A stretch of DNA of 64,000 nt from CAVSQX01 sp963730225 (GCA_963730225.1 CAVSQX010000002.1:186001-250000), one strand, 5' to 3'. Counted from the stretch's first letter, positions 19,666 to 29,219 are shown. The notes: generated by a model not told the origin, from the letters alone. A program made the numbers and translations.

Positions 19666-21289
19666 ACGACTCCGCTGCCATTTCGCCGCCGACGCCCGAA
19701 AAAACCCTGCGGCGGCTTTTTCTTACGCTGTTCCTGCGCGGCCGCAGTTCCCGGGGGCTCAAGAAGGAAACCGCGCCCAAATCGGTCGGGCGAAAGCTAG
19801 CTCTCACGCTTTTTTTCTACGCGCTGTTCGGCGGGCTGGCGATCATGTTCGTCGCTCAGCCCGTCTTCGCCCTGGCCGTCTATCTCCACGCGATGACCTT
19901 TGCGTTTCTTGGCCTGTTCGTGGCCTCTTCCGCCGGCGAGGTTTTGTTCAACGACGAGGAAGCGGACATCCTTTTGCATCGACCGATCAGTCCGCGATCG
20001 CTGCTCTGGGCCAAAGTCCGAGTCCTGATCGAAATCTCGCTCTGGATCGCCGGGGCGTTCAATCTGTGCGGATTCATTGTCGGGATTTTCGCATCGGACG
20101 GGCATAGGCAGTTTCCTCTCGTCCATGCGATCTCAACCGGTTTGCAGGCGCTGTTCACCACGGGCTGTGTCGTGATGGTTTATCAACTTTGCCTCCGCTG
20201 GTTCGGACGCGAACGGCTCAACGGCCTGATGACCACCACTCAGGTGCTGGTTTCCATCGCCGCCGTCGTGGGCGGACAAGTCCTGCCGCAACTCGTTCTC
20301 CATTCGAACCACGTGGTTACGTTCAGCGAGAAATCGTGGTGGATGATCCTGTTTCCGCCCGCCTGGTTTGCGGGTTTTGACGACGCGATGGCCGGCAGCA
20401 TGAAAGCCGGCTCGTGGCTTCTGGCGGCGCCGGCGATCGCGGCTCCGCTGATCGTTCTTTCCATCGCCATCGGCAAGTTGGCCCGCGATTACGGAACCGG
20501 ACTGCAACGATTGGCCGAAGTCGCCACAACCCCGCAGCGCCGCCGACGGCGGTGGCTCGATCGCCTCACCAATCTCCCGCCCATGCGATGGTGGCTGCGC
20601 GATCCGGTGGCGCGAGCGTCGTTTCTGCTCTGCGGCGCATACCTCGCCCGTGACCGTGATGTGAAACTCCGCGTCTTTCCCGCCATGGCTCCGATCCTGG
20701 TGATGCCGCTCGTTTTTATGTCCCAGGGCTTCCTGCCCGATCGAAGCAATGGCACGGCGAGATTTTTGGCGTCGCCGTGGCCAGTGCATACCTGGGTTTG
20801 ATTCCCTGGATGGCGCTGGATCTTTTGCAGTATTCCCAGCAATGGCAGGCGTCGGATCTTTTCCGAGCCACGCCGATTCCCGGCCCCGCGCCGCTCTTCC
20901 ACGGAGCCCGCCGGGCCGTCCTTTGTCTTTTGACTTTCCCCCTGCTGGCGCTGGTCGCACTGCTCATCGGCCTCTTCGATCACGACCGCTCGCATCTGCT
21001 GCTGTTGATTCCCGGCGCGATCACGCTGCCGATCTTCGCGATGGCCCCCGGCCTGGGCGGCAAAAACGTGCCGCTGTCATTGCCCACCGAAGAGGCCAAA
21101 TCCGCCGGCCGCGCCGTCGCCATGATTGTCGGAATTATCATTTCCCTGGCCTTGGCCGCACTGGCCGCCTGGGCCTGGTCCAGCGGCTGGTTTTTCTGGC
21201 TGATCGTCGCCGAGCTGATCGTCGCCGTCAGCGTCTACGCCGTCATGCGCAGATCGCTCAATTCCGCTCGATGGCGCAGCTTCGAATAA
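19662..21289 (+). CDS. ABC-2 type permease partner (one frameshift)
   Basis: About 540 residues after restoring one slip between roughly 20735 and 20800, where the frame changes from GFLPDRSN to HGEIFGVAVASAYLGLIP. Around ten hydrophobic segments, including ALFGGLAIMFVAQPVFALAV at the start and MIVGIIISLALAALAAWAW at the end. It has the long cytoplasmic insert of large ABC-2 permeases, and a motif EADILLHRPISPRSLLWAK like that seen in bacterial multi-gene exporters. It pairs with the ATPase before it and ends 18 bp from the convergent lipoprotein gene. Confidence 0.8.
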
Positions 21290-21306
21290 TCCCCCCGAAT
21301 TCCCGT

Positions 21307-22536
21307 CACTGCGGCGGCGGTTGCTGCTGCTCGTTTCCGTTCTCCGGCTTGGGCTTGCCGTTCTTCGCCGCGTCTTTCTCCTGCTGCTCCTTGGCCTTTT
21401 GCTTGGCCTGGGCATCCGCTTTCGCCTGGGCCTGCGCCTGCTGCGCTGCGCCCGTTCCTGGTCGAGCCTCGCTTTCTGCGCGTCCTCCGTCTGCTGTTGC
21501 GCAAGCCTGTCCTGATCCTCCTTCGCCTTCTGAGCGGCCGCGTCGTCCCGCTGTTGTTGCTGCTCCTGGAGCCGCTGCTGCGCCGCCCCCTGGTCGCGCT
21601 GAGCTTTCTCCTGCTCTTCCTGCTGTTTCTTCAACTCGGTCTGCTGTTGCTCGGCCGCGACTTTCTCCCGCTGCGCCGCCTGATCGGCGGCTCGCTTCTG
21701 TTCCGCCTGTTCAACCGCCGCCGGCGCGTACATCACCGGATGCCCCGCAGCCGCCAATCGCCGCGCTTCCTCCGGAGTGCCGGCCCTGGTCACCGTGACG
21801 CGCTCCACCGGCCGGCCCGCCGCACGCTCGACATTTTCCACTTCCACCCCGCGATTCGCGCCTGCCCGTTCACGATGGTGATGTTGGTAATGTTCGTCGT
21901 CCGGTTCACGATCGTGACGTTGTTGCGAACGATGTGATCGCGAATTCCCGGCTGATCGGCGTACCGCTCATCGACGACGACATACCGCTCCGCCGGCACA
22001 TACCGATCGACATACACCACGTCCACCGGCCCTCCATAAAACACCACCTCCGGCGGCAGCGGCGCCCAGCACATGTATCCTCCGCCTTCCCGCCACGCCA
22101 CCCACGCCGGCGCCCACGTCGTGCCCGGAACCCACGCCCAACCAATTCCCGATGCGTAGTACCACGCTCCGTAGTGATACACCACCGGCCCCCACGCCGC
22201 CTCGACATCATCCGAAACCCACGTCCAGTTGTCGTCGCAATAAACCCAATGCCCATACGTGTACGGCGACCAATCCCCCGGCCGGCCGCTGGGCACCCAG
22301 CACAATCCATACGGCGAAATATTCACCCACTGCCCATACGGATCCAGATCCTGATGATAAACCGCAAGCACATCATCCGGCGGCGGCTGATACGCCGGCG
22401 GCACTTCCGCCACCGGCGGCGGGGGCGGTGGCGCAGCTTCCGGCGGTGGGCCGTTAGTCACGTACACCGTGCAACCGCAAACGCCCAGAATCAACGCGGT
22501 CAGAATCGACGCCAGAACACCGGTTCGATGTGTCAT
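21307..22536 (-). CDS. DUF6600 lipoprotein with long coiled-coil tail (two frameshifts)
   Basis: About 410 residues after correction. The N-terminus is a lipoprotein signal (lipobox LGVCGC). Next come tryptophan-rich repeats of the DUF6600/YXWGXW type (YGQWVNISPYGLCWVP, YTYGHWVYCDDNWTWV, YHYGAWYY). The C-terminal third is Gln/Ala/Lys-rich coiled coil ending in a PPPQ tail. Slips: one G is missing in the run at about 21845-21850 (restoring ARIAGVEVENVERA) and one more lies near 21450 (restoring AQQAQAQAKADAQAK). The protein is probably anchored in the envelope; function unknown. Confidence 0.7.
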
Positions 22537-22600
22537 GCCAATTGGATATATCCGCGCCGCAGGGAATTGGAAAGACCGGCGGGAGTATAAGAAATCTCGA

Positions 22601-22756
22601 AAATTTGAATGACGAAATTCGAATATCGAATCAAACTCGAATGACCAATGACCAAATGAATGAAGTGGTTGTCGCCGCCTCCACTGGTCATTTGGTCATG
22701 CGTCATTGATTCGAATTTCGTACTTCGAATTTCCGTACCCGGCGTCATTCGGATTT
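22601..22756. repeat. GACGAAT-family inverted repeat, copy 1
   Basis: Left arm aaatttgaatgacgaaattc and right arm ending cgtcattcggattt, each with several copies of the 7-nt word gaatgac or its complement, around a short unrelated centre. The last bases overlap the end of carB and supply its TGA stop. Confidence 0.85.
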
Positions 22757-23659
22757 CCGCTCAAAGTACGCTTGAAGCGGCTTCACCCCCCAATCCCCTT
22801 TCTGCAACTCCACAATCGCCTTGGCCGCCGCGATCGCGCCGGTGATCGTCGTCACAATCGGCACCTTGTTCAGCACCGCCATCGCCCGAATCTTTCCTTC
22901 ATCCGTCGCCGGCCCTTTTTTCGTCGGCGTGTTGATGATGAGTTGGATCTGCTTGTTCTTGATGAAATCCCGAATGTTCGGCCGCCCTTCGCCCAACTTG
23001 TTCAGCCGCGTCGCCGGAATCCCGTTTTCCGCCAGCACCGCCAACGTTCCGCCCGTCGCCAGCAGCGTGAATCCCGCTTGGTGCAGCAACTTCGCCACCG
23101 GCACAATCGCCTTCTGATCCTCATCCCGCACACTGACGAACGCATTCCCGCCCGTCGGCAAATCCGCCCCCGCCGCGATCTGGCTCTTGGCAAACGCCAT
23201 CGCAAAATTCGAATCGATCCCCATCACCTCGCCGGTGCTTCTCATCTCCGGCCCCAGAATCACATCCACTCCCGGAAATTTGCTGAACGGAAAAACCACT
23301 TCCTTCACGCTCACATGCTTCGGCGGCGTCGGCTCGACCAATCCCAATTCCGCCAGCGTCTTCCCCGCCATCACCTTCGCCGCGATCTTCGCAAACGGCT
23401 GCCCCTGCGCCTTGGAAACAAACGGCACCGTCCGGCTCGCCCGCGGGTTCACCTCGATCACATAAATCTCGTCGTTCTTGATCGCAAACTGCACATTCAT
23501 CAGCCCCCGCACCCGCAGCGCCTTGGCCAGCTCCCGCGTCTGCCGTTTGAGCTCCTGCACAATTTCCTTCGACAGCGAATACGGCGGCAGCGAGCACGCG
23601 CTATCCCCGCTGTGAATCCCCGCCTCCTCGATGTGCTCCATCACGCCGATAACCATGGC

Positions 23660-23806
23660 TTGGCCGGAGCCGGACGATCTACGGATTTTGCGAAGGAGGT
23701 CATTGCCGAAAGGGCATGTTCACGCTTCACTCACTGCCTGCCTCGACCCTGTTCCCGCTGCCTTCGCCTTTTGCCCAGCCGTTCTCCATCATCCAAAGGC
23801 GAATCG
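23660..23806 (-). repeat. Insert of unknown sequence in the second ATP-grasp domain of carB
   Basis: CarB normally continues from VDVDCIAD directly through about ten residues to VMEHIEEAGIHSGDSAC. Here about 150 bp separate these blocks. On the coding strand they contain stops (TGA TGA AG near 23728-23733) and change the frame. I do not recognise the sequence and found no second copy in the window. Boundaries are approximate. Confidence 0.6.
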
Positions 23807-24214
23807 GCGATGCAATCCACATCCACTTCCGTCGCATTATCCAGAAATTTATCGACCAGAATCGGCGCATCCGCGATCGTGCTCGCCTCCACCGCGTTGG
23901 CCATGTAGAAATTCAGTTGATCCTCATCCGAAACAATCTCCATCGCTCTTCCCCCCAGCACAAAGCTCGGCCGCACCAGCACCGGATACCCAATCCGATT
24001 GGCGATCTCCCGCGCCTCCTCGATCGACCGCGCAATCCCATTGGCCGGCTGTTTCAATTTCAATTTCTGAAGCAGCGTCCGAAACTTTTCCCGATCCCCC
24101 GCCGCATCCAGCGAATCCACCGACGTCCCCAAAATCGGCACCCCCGCCTCCATCAACCCGCGCGCCAAATTCAACGGCGTCTGTCCGCCGAACTGCACGA
24201 TCACTCCCTTCACC

Positions 24215-24242
24215 AAGCCCACGGATGGCGATCCGTGGGCTT
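24215..24242. repeat. Perfect 12-bp palindrome inside carB, in frame
   Basis: AAGCCCACGGAT (24215-24226), loop GGCG, ATCCGTGGGCTT (24231-24242). It falls between the CarB blocks VLNVCERLN and GVIVQFGGQTPLN and adds about 15 residues (around KKAHGSPSVGL) without breaking the frame. Confidence 0.85.
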
Positions 24243-24530
24243 TCTTCTCAAACGGCCCGCCATTCAACCGCTCACAAACATTCAGCACATCCTCATGCGT
24301 CAACGGCTCAAAAAACAACAAATCACTCGTGTCATAATCCGTCGAAACCGTCTCCGGATTCGAATTGATCATGACCGATTCGATCCCCATCTCCCTCATC
24401 GCAAACGCCGCCTGCACGCAGCAGTAATCGAATTCAATCCCCTGCCCGATCCGATTCGGCCCGCCGCCGATGATGATGACTTTGGGCTTGTCCGTGAGAC
24501 GGATTTCGTCCTCCACCACCGGCCCCCCAT

Positions 24531-24560
24531 TTAGCCCCGCGGTGATTCACCGGGGGTTAA
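24531..24560. repeat. TTTAGC-type palindromic element inside carB
   Basis: Outer arms TTAGCCCC (24531-24538) and GGGGTTAA (24553-24560) enclose inner arms CGGTGA (24540-24545) and TCACCG (24547-24552). It sits between the CarB blocks PYYYSTYETPF and EDEIRLTDKPKV and places stop codons in the incoming frame. The ends resemble the GTTTAGC elements in dnaX and after the lipase gene. Confidence 0.75.
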
Positions 24561-25069
24561 CTCTTTCACTTAAACGGTGTTTCATACGTCGAATAGTAAT
24601 ACGGCTTCTGCCCGCCTCGAAACTCGGCTGCTTGCACGGTATCACCAGCTGTAGTAAATGGAGTTTCGTATGCCAAGCAGACATACGGCGTAGAAACCTC
24701 AAATCTCATGCAGCACAGTGCCAAGTTGTCGAAACCGGTTGCACATCCGAATATCCCGAGCTCCTTCGCTGCTCTGCAAGATGTGGCCAAAATAGTCGCC
24801 AACTGGACATCGCTGTATCTAGACTGTTTTGCTCTGCACACCAACTCAAGATGGTCGCAACTGACTTTGGACTACGTCTCGGCTGCGCAGCTGGCCTTCG
24901 AACTCCACCAACTCCTTCATCTCCCCCAAAAACCACCGATCAATCTTCGTCAACTCATAAATCCGATCGATACTCCACCCCATCTTCATCGCATACCGGA
25001 TGTAATACAGTCTCCCCTGGCTCGGCACCGCCAGCTTCCGCCGCAGCTTCTCCTCCGGAATCGGCCACT

Positions 25070-25165
25070 CCCCATCCGCACTCTCCCCCTGCGTCGTCTT
25101 ATCCTCATCCTGATTCTTCTCTGTCGTCTCCGTGCCTCCGTGGTGAACTCTCCCCTTTTGAAGCG
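25070..25165 (-). repeat. CACGGAGG-word insert in the carB linker
   Basis: On the coding strand the linker between GLDRYDKWL and WPIPEEKLRRKLAVP contains CACCACGGAGGCACGGAGAC, an imperfect 8-nt repeat of a kind common between genes in environmental genomes. The frame changes within this stretch. Boundaries are approximate. Confidence 0.55.
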
Positions 25166-25392
25166 TTGAGCCATTTATCATACCGATCCAACCCAAACCC
25201 AAACCGCTTCACCTCCATGCTCCGAATTCCCTTCTGAAGCGCTTCCTTGAACGTCCTCCCAATCGCCATCGCCTCCCCGACGCTTTTCATCTGCGTTGTC
25301 AGCGTCTCATCCGCGTCCGGAAATTTCTCGAACGTCCACCGCGGAATCTTGATCACGCAATAATCAATCGTCGGCTCAAAGCACGCCGAGGT

Positions 25393-25488
25393 GTAAAGCT
25401 CCCACTCCCCTTCACTCCCCTTCCGGTGCCGATTCGCCTCCGCCTTCGTGCACATTCGCTGGCCTCCCTGCCTTCGTACCTTGTTTTT
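25393..25488 (-). repeat. 96-bp in-frame insert in the first ATP-grasp domain of carB
   Basis: Between the conserved LPNYITSRE and TSACFEPTIDYC, 32 extra codons encode a very basic segment (KNKVRRQGGQRMCTKAEANR and onward). The coding strand repeats a word close to cgaaggcagg/cgaaggcgga. The length is a multiple of three and the frame stays open. Confidence 0.7.
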
Positions 25489-26608
25489 TTCTCGACTCGT
25501 AATATAATTCGGCAACTCATCCAGCGTATATCCCACCGCCAACTTCGCCGCCAATTTTGCGATCGGATATCCCGTCGCCTTGCTCGCCAATGCCGATGAC
25601 CGCGACACCCGCGGATTCATCTCCACTACGATCATCTCCCCATTCTCCGGATTGATCGCGAACTGAATGTTGCTTCCGCCCGTCTCCACGCCCACCGCTC
25701 GAATCACCGCGATGCTCGCATCGCGCATCCGCTGATATTCCTTGTCCGTCAATGTCTGAATCGGAGCAACGGTGATCGAATCTCCCGTGTGCACGCCCAT
25801 CGGATCGACATTCTCGATCGAGCAGATGATGACCGCGTTGTCGTTCTTGTCGCGCATCACCTCCATCTCGAATTCCTTCCACCCGATCACCGATTGCTCG
25901 ATCAACACCTCGCTCACCGGCGACGCATCCAGCCCCCGCTGCACGATCGCTTCAAATTCCTCGATGTTGTATGCGATTCCCCCGCCCGTTCCCCCCAGCG
26001 TAAACGCCGGCCGAATAATCAGCGGCAACCCCAATTCCTCCATCGCCTTTCGCCCATCCGCCAGCGAATGCACCACCACGCTTTTGGGCACCTTCAACCC
26101 GATGGAAATCATCAAATCCTTGAAAACCTGCCGATCCTCCCCGCGATGAATCGCATCCCGATTCGCCCCGATCATCTGCACGTTGAACTTCGCAAAAATT
26201 CCCCGGTCCCAGCACGCCATCGCCGTGTTCAGCCCCGTCTGCCCGCCCAGCGTCGGCAGCACCGCATCCACCGGCGTTCCCTGTTCCCGCTCCCGCCGCA
26301 AAATCTTCTCCACCGCCTCCGGCGTGATCGGCTCGATGTACGTCGCATCGGCGAATTCCGGATCGGTCATGATCGTCGCCGGATTGCTGTTAATCAGCAC
26401 AATCCGATACCCCTCCTCCTTCAGCGCCCGGCACGCCTGCACCCCCGAGTAATCAAACTCGCACCCCTGCCCGATCACGATCGGCCCCGAGCCGATGATC
26501 AAAATCGTGTGAATGTCCGTCCGCTTTGGCATAATTGAACCTCACCGCCGGCCGGCGGCGAGTCGGATGAATTTACTCACGCGCGGCGCGATGTCCAATG
26601 ATAGGAAG

Positions 26609-27047
26609 ATTGCCGATTGCCGATTTCCAATTGCCGATTGAAATGCAAAAAACCGCCGCCCACCCCATCCCCCCGTCCTCCAATCGGCAATTGGCAATTG
26701 GCAATCGGCAATTCCCAATCGTCCATGCCCCATTGCCAATCGTCGACTAAAATGCCCGTGCCGTCCGCCCACCCCATCCCCCCGTCCCCCAATCGGCAAT
26801 TGGCAATCGGCAATCGGCAATTCCCAATCGTCCATGCCCCATTGCCAATCGTCGACTAAAATGCCCGTGCCGTCCGCCCACCCCATCCCCCCGTCCTCCA
26901 ATCGGCAATTGGCAATTGGCAATCGGCAATTCCCAATCGTCCATGCCCCATTGCCAATCGTCGACTAAAATGCCCGTGCCGTCCGCCCACCCCATCCCCC
27001 CGTCCTCCAATCGGCAATTGGCAATTGGCAATCGGCAATTCCCCATT
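26609..27047. repeat. 109-bp tandem repeat with GGCAATT heptamers
   Basis: Units start with the same block (caccccatcc) at 26661, 26770, 26879 and 26988, an exact 109-bp period, about 3.7 copies. Each unit holds several copies of the word ggcaatt/ggcaatc, a spacer reading cccaatcgtccatgccccat, and taaaatgcccgtgccgtccg. Inverted copies of the word (attgccgattgccgat) precede the array at 26609-26640. The array fills the space between carB (minus) and the lipase gene (plus). The period is not a multiple of three, so the open frames seen in it on both strands are not genes. Confidence 0.95.
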
Positions 27048-27824
27048 CTCCTCCACCACGGCTTCTTCTCCATCGGCGACCTCAAACTCGGCCCCATCCG
27101 TCTCCGCTACTTCCACGGCATCGACCGCGCCATCGCCGATCGCGGCCACGCCGTCGTCGTCACCAATGTCCATCCCACCAGCTCCGTCGAAAACCGCGCC
27201 CGCCAACTGAAAGAAAACATCCTCAAACAATCCGCCATCCTCGGCCGGCGCCAGCGCTTCATCATCCTCGCCCATTCCATGGGCGGCCTCGACGCCCGCT
27301 ACGCCGTCGCCCGCCTGGGCCTGGCTTCCCGCGTCGCCGCCGTCGTCACCGTCACCTGCCCCCATCGCGGCAGCCCGTTTGCCGATTGGGCCATGCACCA
27401 TCTCGGCCGCCGCCTCCGCGGAATCCAACTCGTCAATTCCCTCGGCCTCGATTTCCGCGCCGTCCTCGATCTCACCACCGACCGCTGCGCCGCCTTCAAC
27501 GACCAAATCCCCGACGTCCCCGGCGTCGAATATTTCTCCGTCAGTGCCGCCCGCCCCCGCTCCCACATTCCCCCCTTCGCCCTTCCCTCCCACAAAATCA
27601 TCCACGCCGCCGAAGGCGATAACGACGGCCTGGTCTCGGTCAAAAGTTCCACCTGGGGCACCCACCTTGGCGTCTGGCCCGCCGACCACTGGCTCACCAT
27701 CAACCGCCGCTACATCCCCAAACGCAACGACCCCACCAGCGACATAATTCCCTTTTGGATGCGAATGCTCGACCAGGTAACGGCGGCGCTGGATGCAAAA
27801 ATAAATTCCGATGCCCACGTTTAG
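26970..27824 (+). CDS. Lipase-like alpha/beta hydrolase (PGAP1/triacylglycerol lipase type)
   Basis: About 284 residues from the ATG at 26970. Family similarity begins at PILLHHGFFSIGD (oxyanion region). The nucleophile elbow is AHSMGG (Ser about residue 102), then TVTCPHRGSPFADW, a likely Asp in EGDNDGLVSVKS and the His in PADHWLTINRR. This is the pattern of lipases and PGAP1-like esterases. No signal peptide is visible. The chosen start codon and the first 25 or so residues lie in the last 109-bp repeat unit, so the true start is uncertain. The TAG stop lies inside a GTTTAGC palindromic element. Confidence 0.8.
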   Translation: MPVPSAHPIPPSSNRQLAIGNRQFPILLHHGFFSIGDLKLGPIRLRYFHGIDRAIADRGHAVVVTNVHPTSSVENRARQLKENILKQSAILGRRQRFIILAHSMGGLDARYAVARLGLASRVAAVVTVTCPHRGSPFADWAMHHLGRRLRGIQLVNSLGLDFRAVLDLTTDRCAAFNDQIPDVPGVEYFSVSAARPRSHIPPFALPSHKIIHAAEGDNDGLVSVKSSTWGTHLGVWPADHWLTINRRYIPKRNDPTSDIIPFWMRMLDQVTAALDAKINSDAHV

Positions 27825-27842
27825 CCGCGAGCTTGCTCGCGG
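27819..27842. repeat. GTTTAGC palindromic element at the lipase 3' end
   Basis: GTTTAGC (27819-27825) leads into a perfect stem CCGCGAG (27825-27831), loop CTTG, CTCGCGG (27836-27842). The TAG within GTTTAGC is the stop codon of the lipase gene. No matching right terminus is seen, so this may be a partial copy of the element found in dnaX. Confidence 0.75.
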
Positions 27843-27943
27843 TTCCCGCTCCCCACTGGCCGCGAACCCCGCGATGACACCTTCGTCCGCAACGACAAAC
27901 TACGCCCGTGGGTCATCGCGGATCGGTTTTCCACCGTGTCGGC

Positions 27944-28147
27944 TCACTTCACGACCGGTGCGCGGATTTCCTCGCTGCCTTCATAAACGGCAAGTTCCTC
28001 GTCCAACCGGGCGATCATCTTTCGCACTCCAGCCTTGGTGAATCCCTTGGAGCCAGCGGGGTTGGATTGCTGGAGTCGGGCCAGGCGGTCGGTGAGGTCG
28101 CGGAGTTCGGCCTGGGCCTTCTCGTATTCGGCGGCGGTCGTGATCAT
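27944..28147 (-). CDS. Small helical hypothetical protein
   Basis: 67 residues, predicted almost entirely helical (AAEYEKAQAELRDLTDRLARL), then GFTKAGVRKMIARLDEELAVYEG. No family recognised; size and context are compatible with an antitoxin- or chaperone-like partner. It follows the protease gene by 29 bp on the same strand, and the ATG at 28147 gives the most compact protein. Confidence 0.55.
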   Translation of the reverse strand: MITTAAEYEKAQAELRDLTDRLARLQQSNPAGSKGFTKAGVRKMIARLDEELAVYEGSEEIRAPVVK

Positions 28148-28176
28148 AGTTAAATCTCCACAAGGCCTTTGCGGTT

Positions 28177-28563
28177 TTAGGGCGACGGGAATTGTTGCGA
28201 CCATTCCTGGCGCGGGCCGTCCAACAGTAGTGTTACGCCGGCCAGAACATCGCGGCCGAGGATGCCGCGGTCATTGTCGATGAGCAGATATCGGCCGCGA
28301 AAGACCTTTTGCAGGAAGATCATGTCCAGATCGACAGCTTGGGTGGTGCTGCGGCTTCCACCGAAACTGATCAGTTCATAGGCGACGGCGGGATCGGCGG
28401 TGATGCCAAGGCGTGTGATCGCGCTGCGCGGAAGCAAAGTGGTGACTGCTCCCGTGTCTATGAGCAGAAGCATATCGCTCGCCGTTGCGCCGCTGGAAGC
28501 ACGTAAGATCACCTGTGCAATCGGCGCGGGCGGATCGTAATGCAGAGTGTCATAGCTTGGCAT
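28177..28563 (-). CDS. Retropepsin-like aspartic protease
   Basis: 128 residues. The catalytic motif LIDTGAVTTLLP (DTG, about residue 34) and a later hydrophobic ILGRDVLAGVTLLLDG are the two hallmarks of single-domain clan AA proteases, which work as dimers with one Asp from each subunit. No signal peptide, so it is cytoplasmic. The ATG at 28563 overlaps the end of the preceding 68-residue gene by 14 bp, implying coupled translation. Target protein unknown. Confidence 0.75.
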   Translation of the reverse strand: MPSYDTLHYDPPAPIAQVILRASSGATASDMLLLIDTGAVTTLLPRSAITRLGITADPAVAYELISFGGSRSTTQAVDLDMIFLQKVFRGRYLLIDNDRGILGRDVLAGVTLLLDGPRQEWSQQFPSP

Positions 28564-28756
28564 CGGGGGCAAGTTCCACGACCTGCTTGACGAACTCTCT
28601 GGCTTGCTCGGGATGTGCCAGACGCGGACTGTGAATCCGCGGGGGACGAGAGACATCACGCCTCGACTCGACAAGCTCACGCAGCTTGGCCTGCACCTGG
28701 GCCAATTCTGCTGCACTCAGGTGAGACAGCTCCGCAATGATTTCGGCCGTGCTCAT
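28550..28756 (-). CDS. Small helical protein upstream of the protease
   Basis: 68 residues. The N-terminal STAEIIAELSHLSAAELAQVQAKLREL pattern (short helix, SxxEL, second helix) resembles small antitoxin-like helical proteins often found before toxin or enzyme genes. A basic middle region and a second helix follow. It overlaps the protease start, so the two are probably made together. No DNA-binding motif is certain. Confidence 0.6.
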   Translation of the reverse strand: MSTAEIIAELSHLSAAELAQVQAKLRELVESRRDVSRPPRIHSPRLAHPEQAREFVKQVVELAPDAKL

Positions 28757-29139
28757 ATCAGTCGATCATAGCATGCAAGCCAGCGGGCTGATATCAACGC
28801 CATCCGCAGCCGATGCGGCCACGGCTCCCCTTCCTGCCCGAAGTCAACTTTTGAAATACGACTCACGATTCAGATCAGGAATCAGCCCAGGATGTTTTGG
28901 CTGCGATCCCACCTGTTGCCCAGTTCGCGCGCTCGAAGTCGGATTGTCCAGCGCGGCGAAGCGTGCAAACCATCCAACATGTCCAGCCTCGCCCACTCGA
29001 TGCACTGCCGGCCAACACGCCCATCAACCAGGAAGACACCGCAGGCCCACCAAATCCAACGACCTCCAGCGGCCCCCTCCTTGCTACCCACAATTGCTGA
29101 TTTCAGCCTCAAAATCGCTACGACACTCTGTCGCAGGTG

Positions 29140-29159
29140 GCGCTTTTGACCAAAAGCGC
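29140..29159. repeat. Perfect 8-bp palindrome
   Basis: GCGCTTTT (29140-29147), loop GACC, AAAAGCGC (29152-29159), extendable by a few imperfect pairs (GGTG/AACC). Confidence 0.7.
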
Positions 29160-29219
29160 AACCTTTTGTTCCCACGCCCCCGCGTCGGGAAAAATCCCCT
29201 CCGGTGCCGACGGTAGTAT

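Larger units (their letters stand above)
22745..26532 (-). pseudogene. carB: Carbamoyl-phosphate synthase large subunit, interrupted by multiple inserts
   Basis: The encoded segments, in order, cover CarB: the first ATP-grasp domain (IGSGPIVIGQGCEFDYSG, VLPTLGGQTGLNT), the oligomerisation/linker region (KLAVPSQGRLYYIRYAMKMGW), the allosteric hinge ending PYYYSTYETPF, the second ATP-grasp domain (IGGGPNRIGQGIEFDYC, GVIVQFGGQTPLNLA) and the C-terminal regulatory domain. CarB makes carbamoyl phosphate for arginine and pyrimidines. Here the frame is broken at about 25105, 24846, 24566 and 23731, and extra DNA sits at 25393-25488, about 25070-25165, 24580-24880, 24531-24560, 24215-24242 and about 23660-23806. 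One-base errors could explain some breaks but not the inserts. It may be a decaying copy, or an essential gene with tolerated inserts plus errors. The stop lies in the GACGAAT repeat. Confidence 0.75.

Noticed and set aside
22745..26532. carB naturally split into two or more genes, as in some archaea
   Set aside because: The breaks do not fall at the natural division between the two halves, and most segments lack usable starts; inserts explain the pattern better.
26645..27047. Possible CRISPR array
   Set aside because: Units are contiguous and identical along their whole 109 bp, with no unique spacers, and no cas gene is near.
26542..27097. Minus-strand frames with repeated MGWADGTGILVDDWQWGMDD-like text
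   Set aside because: They are translations of the 109-bp tandem repeat, whose period is not a multiple of three; the same text reappears in other frames.
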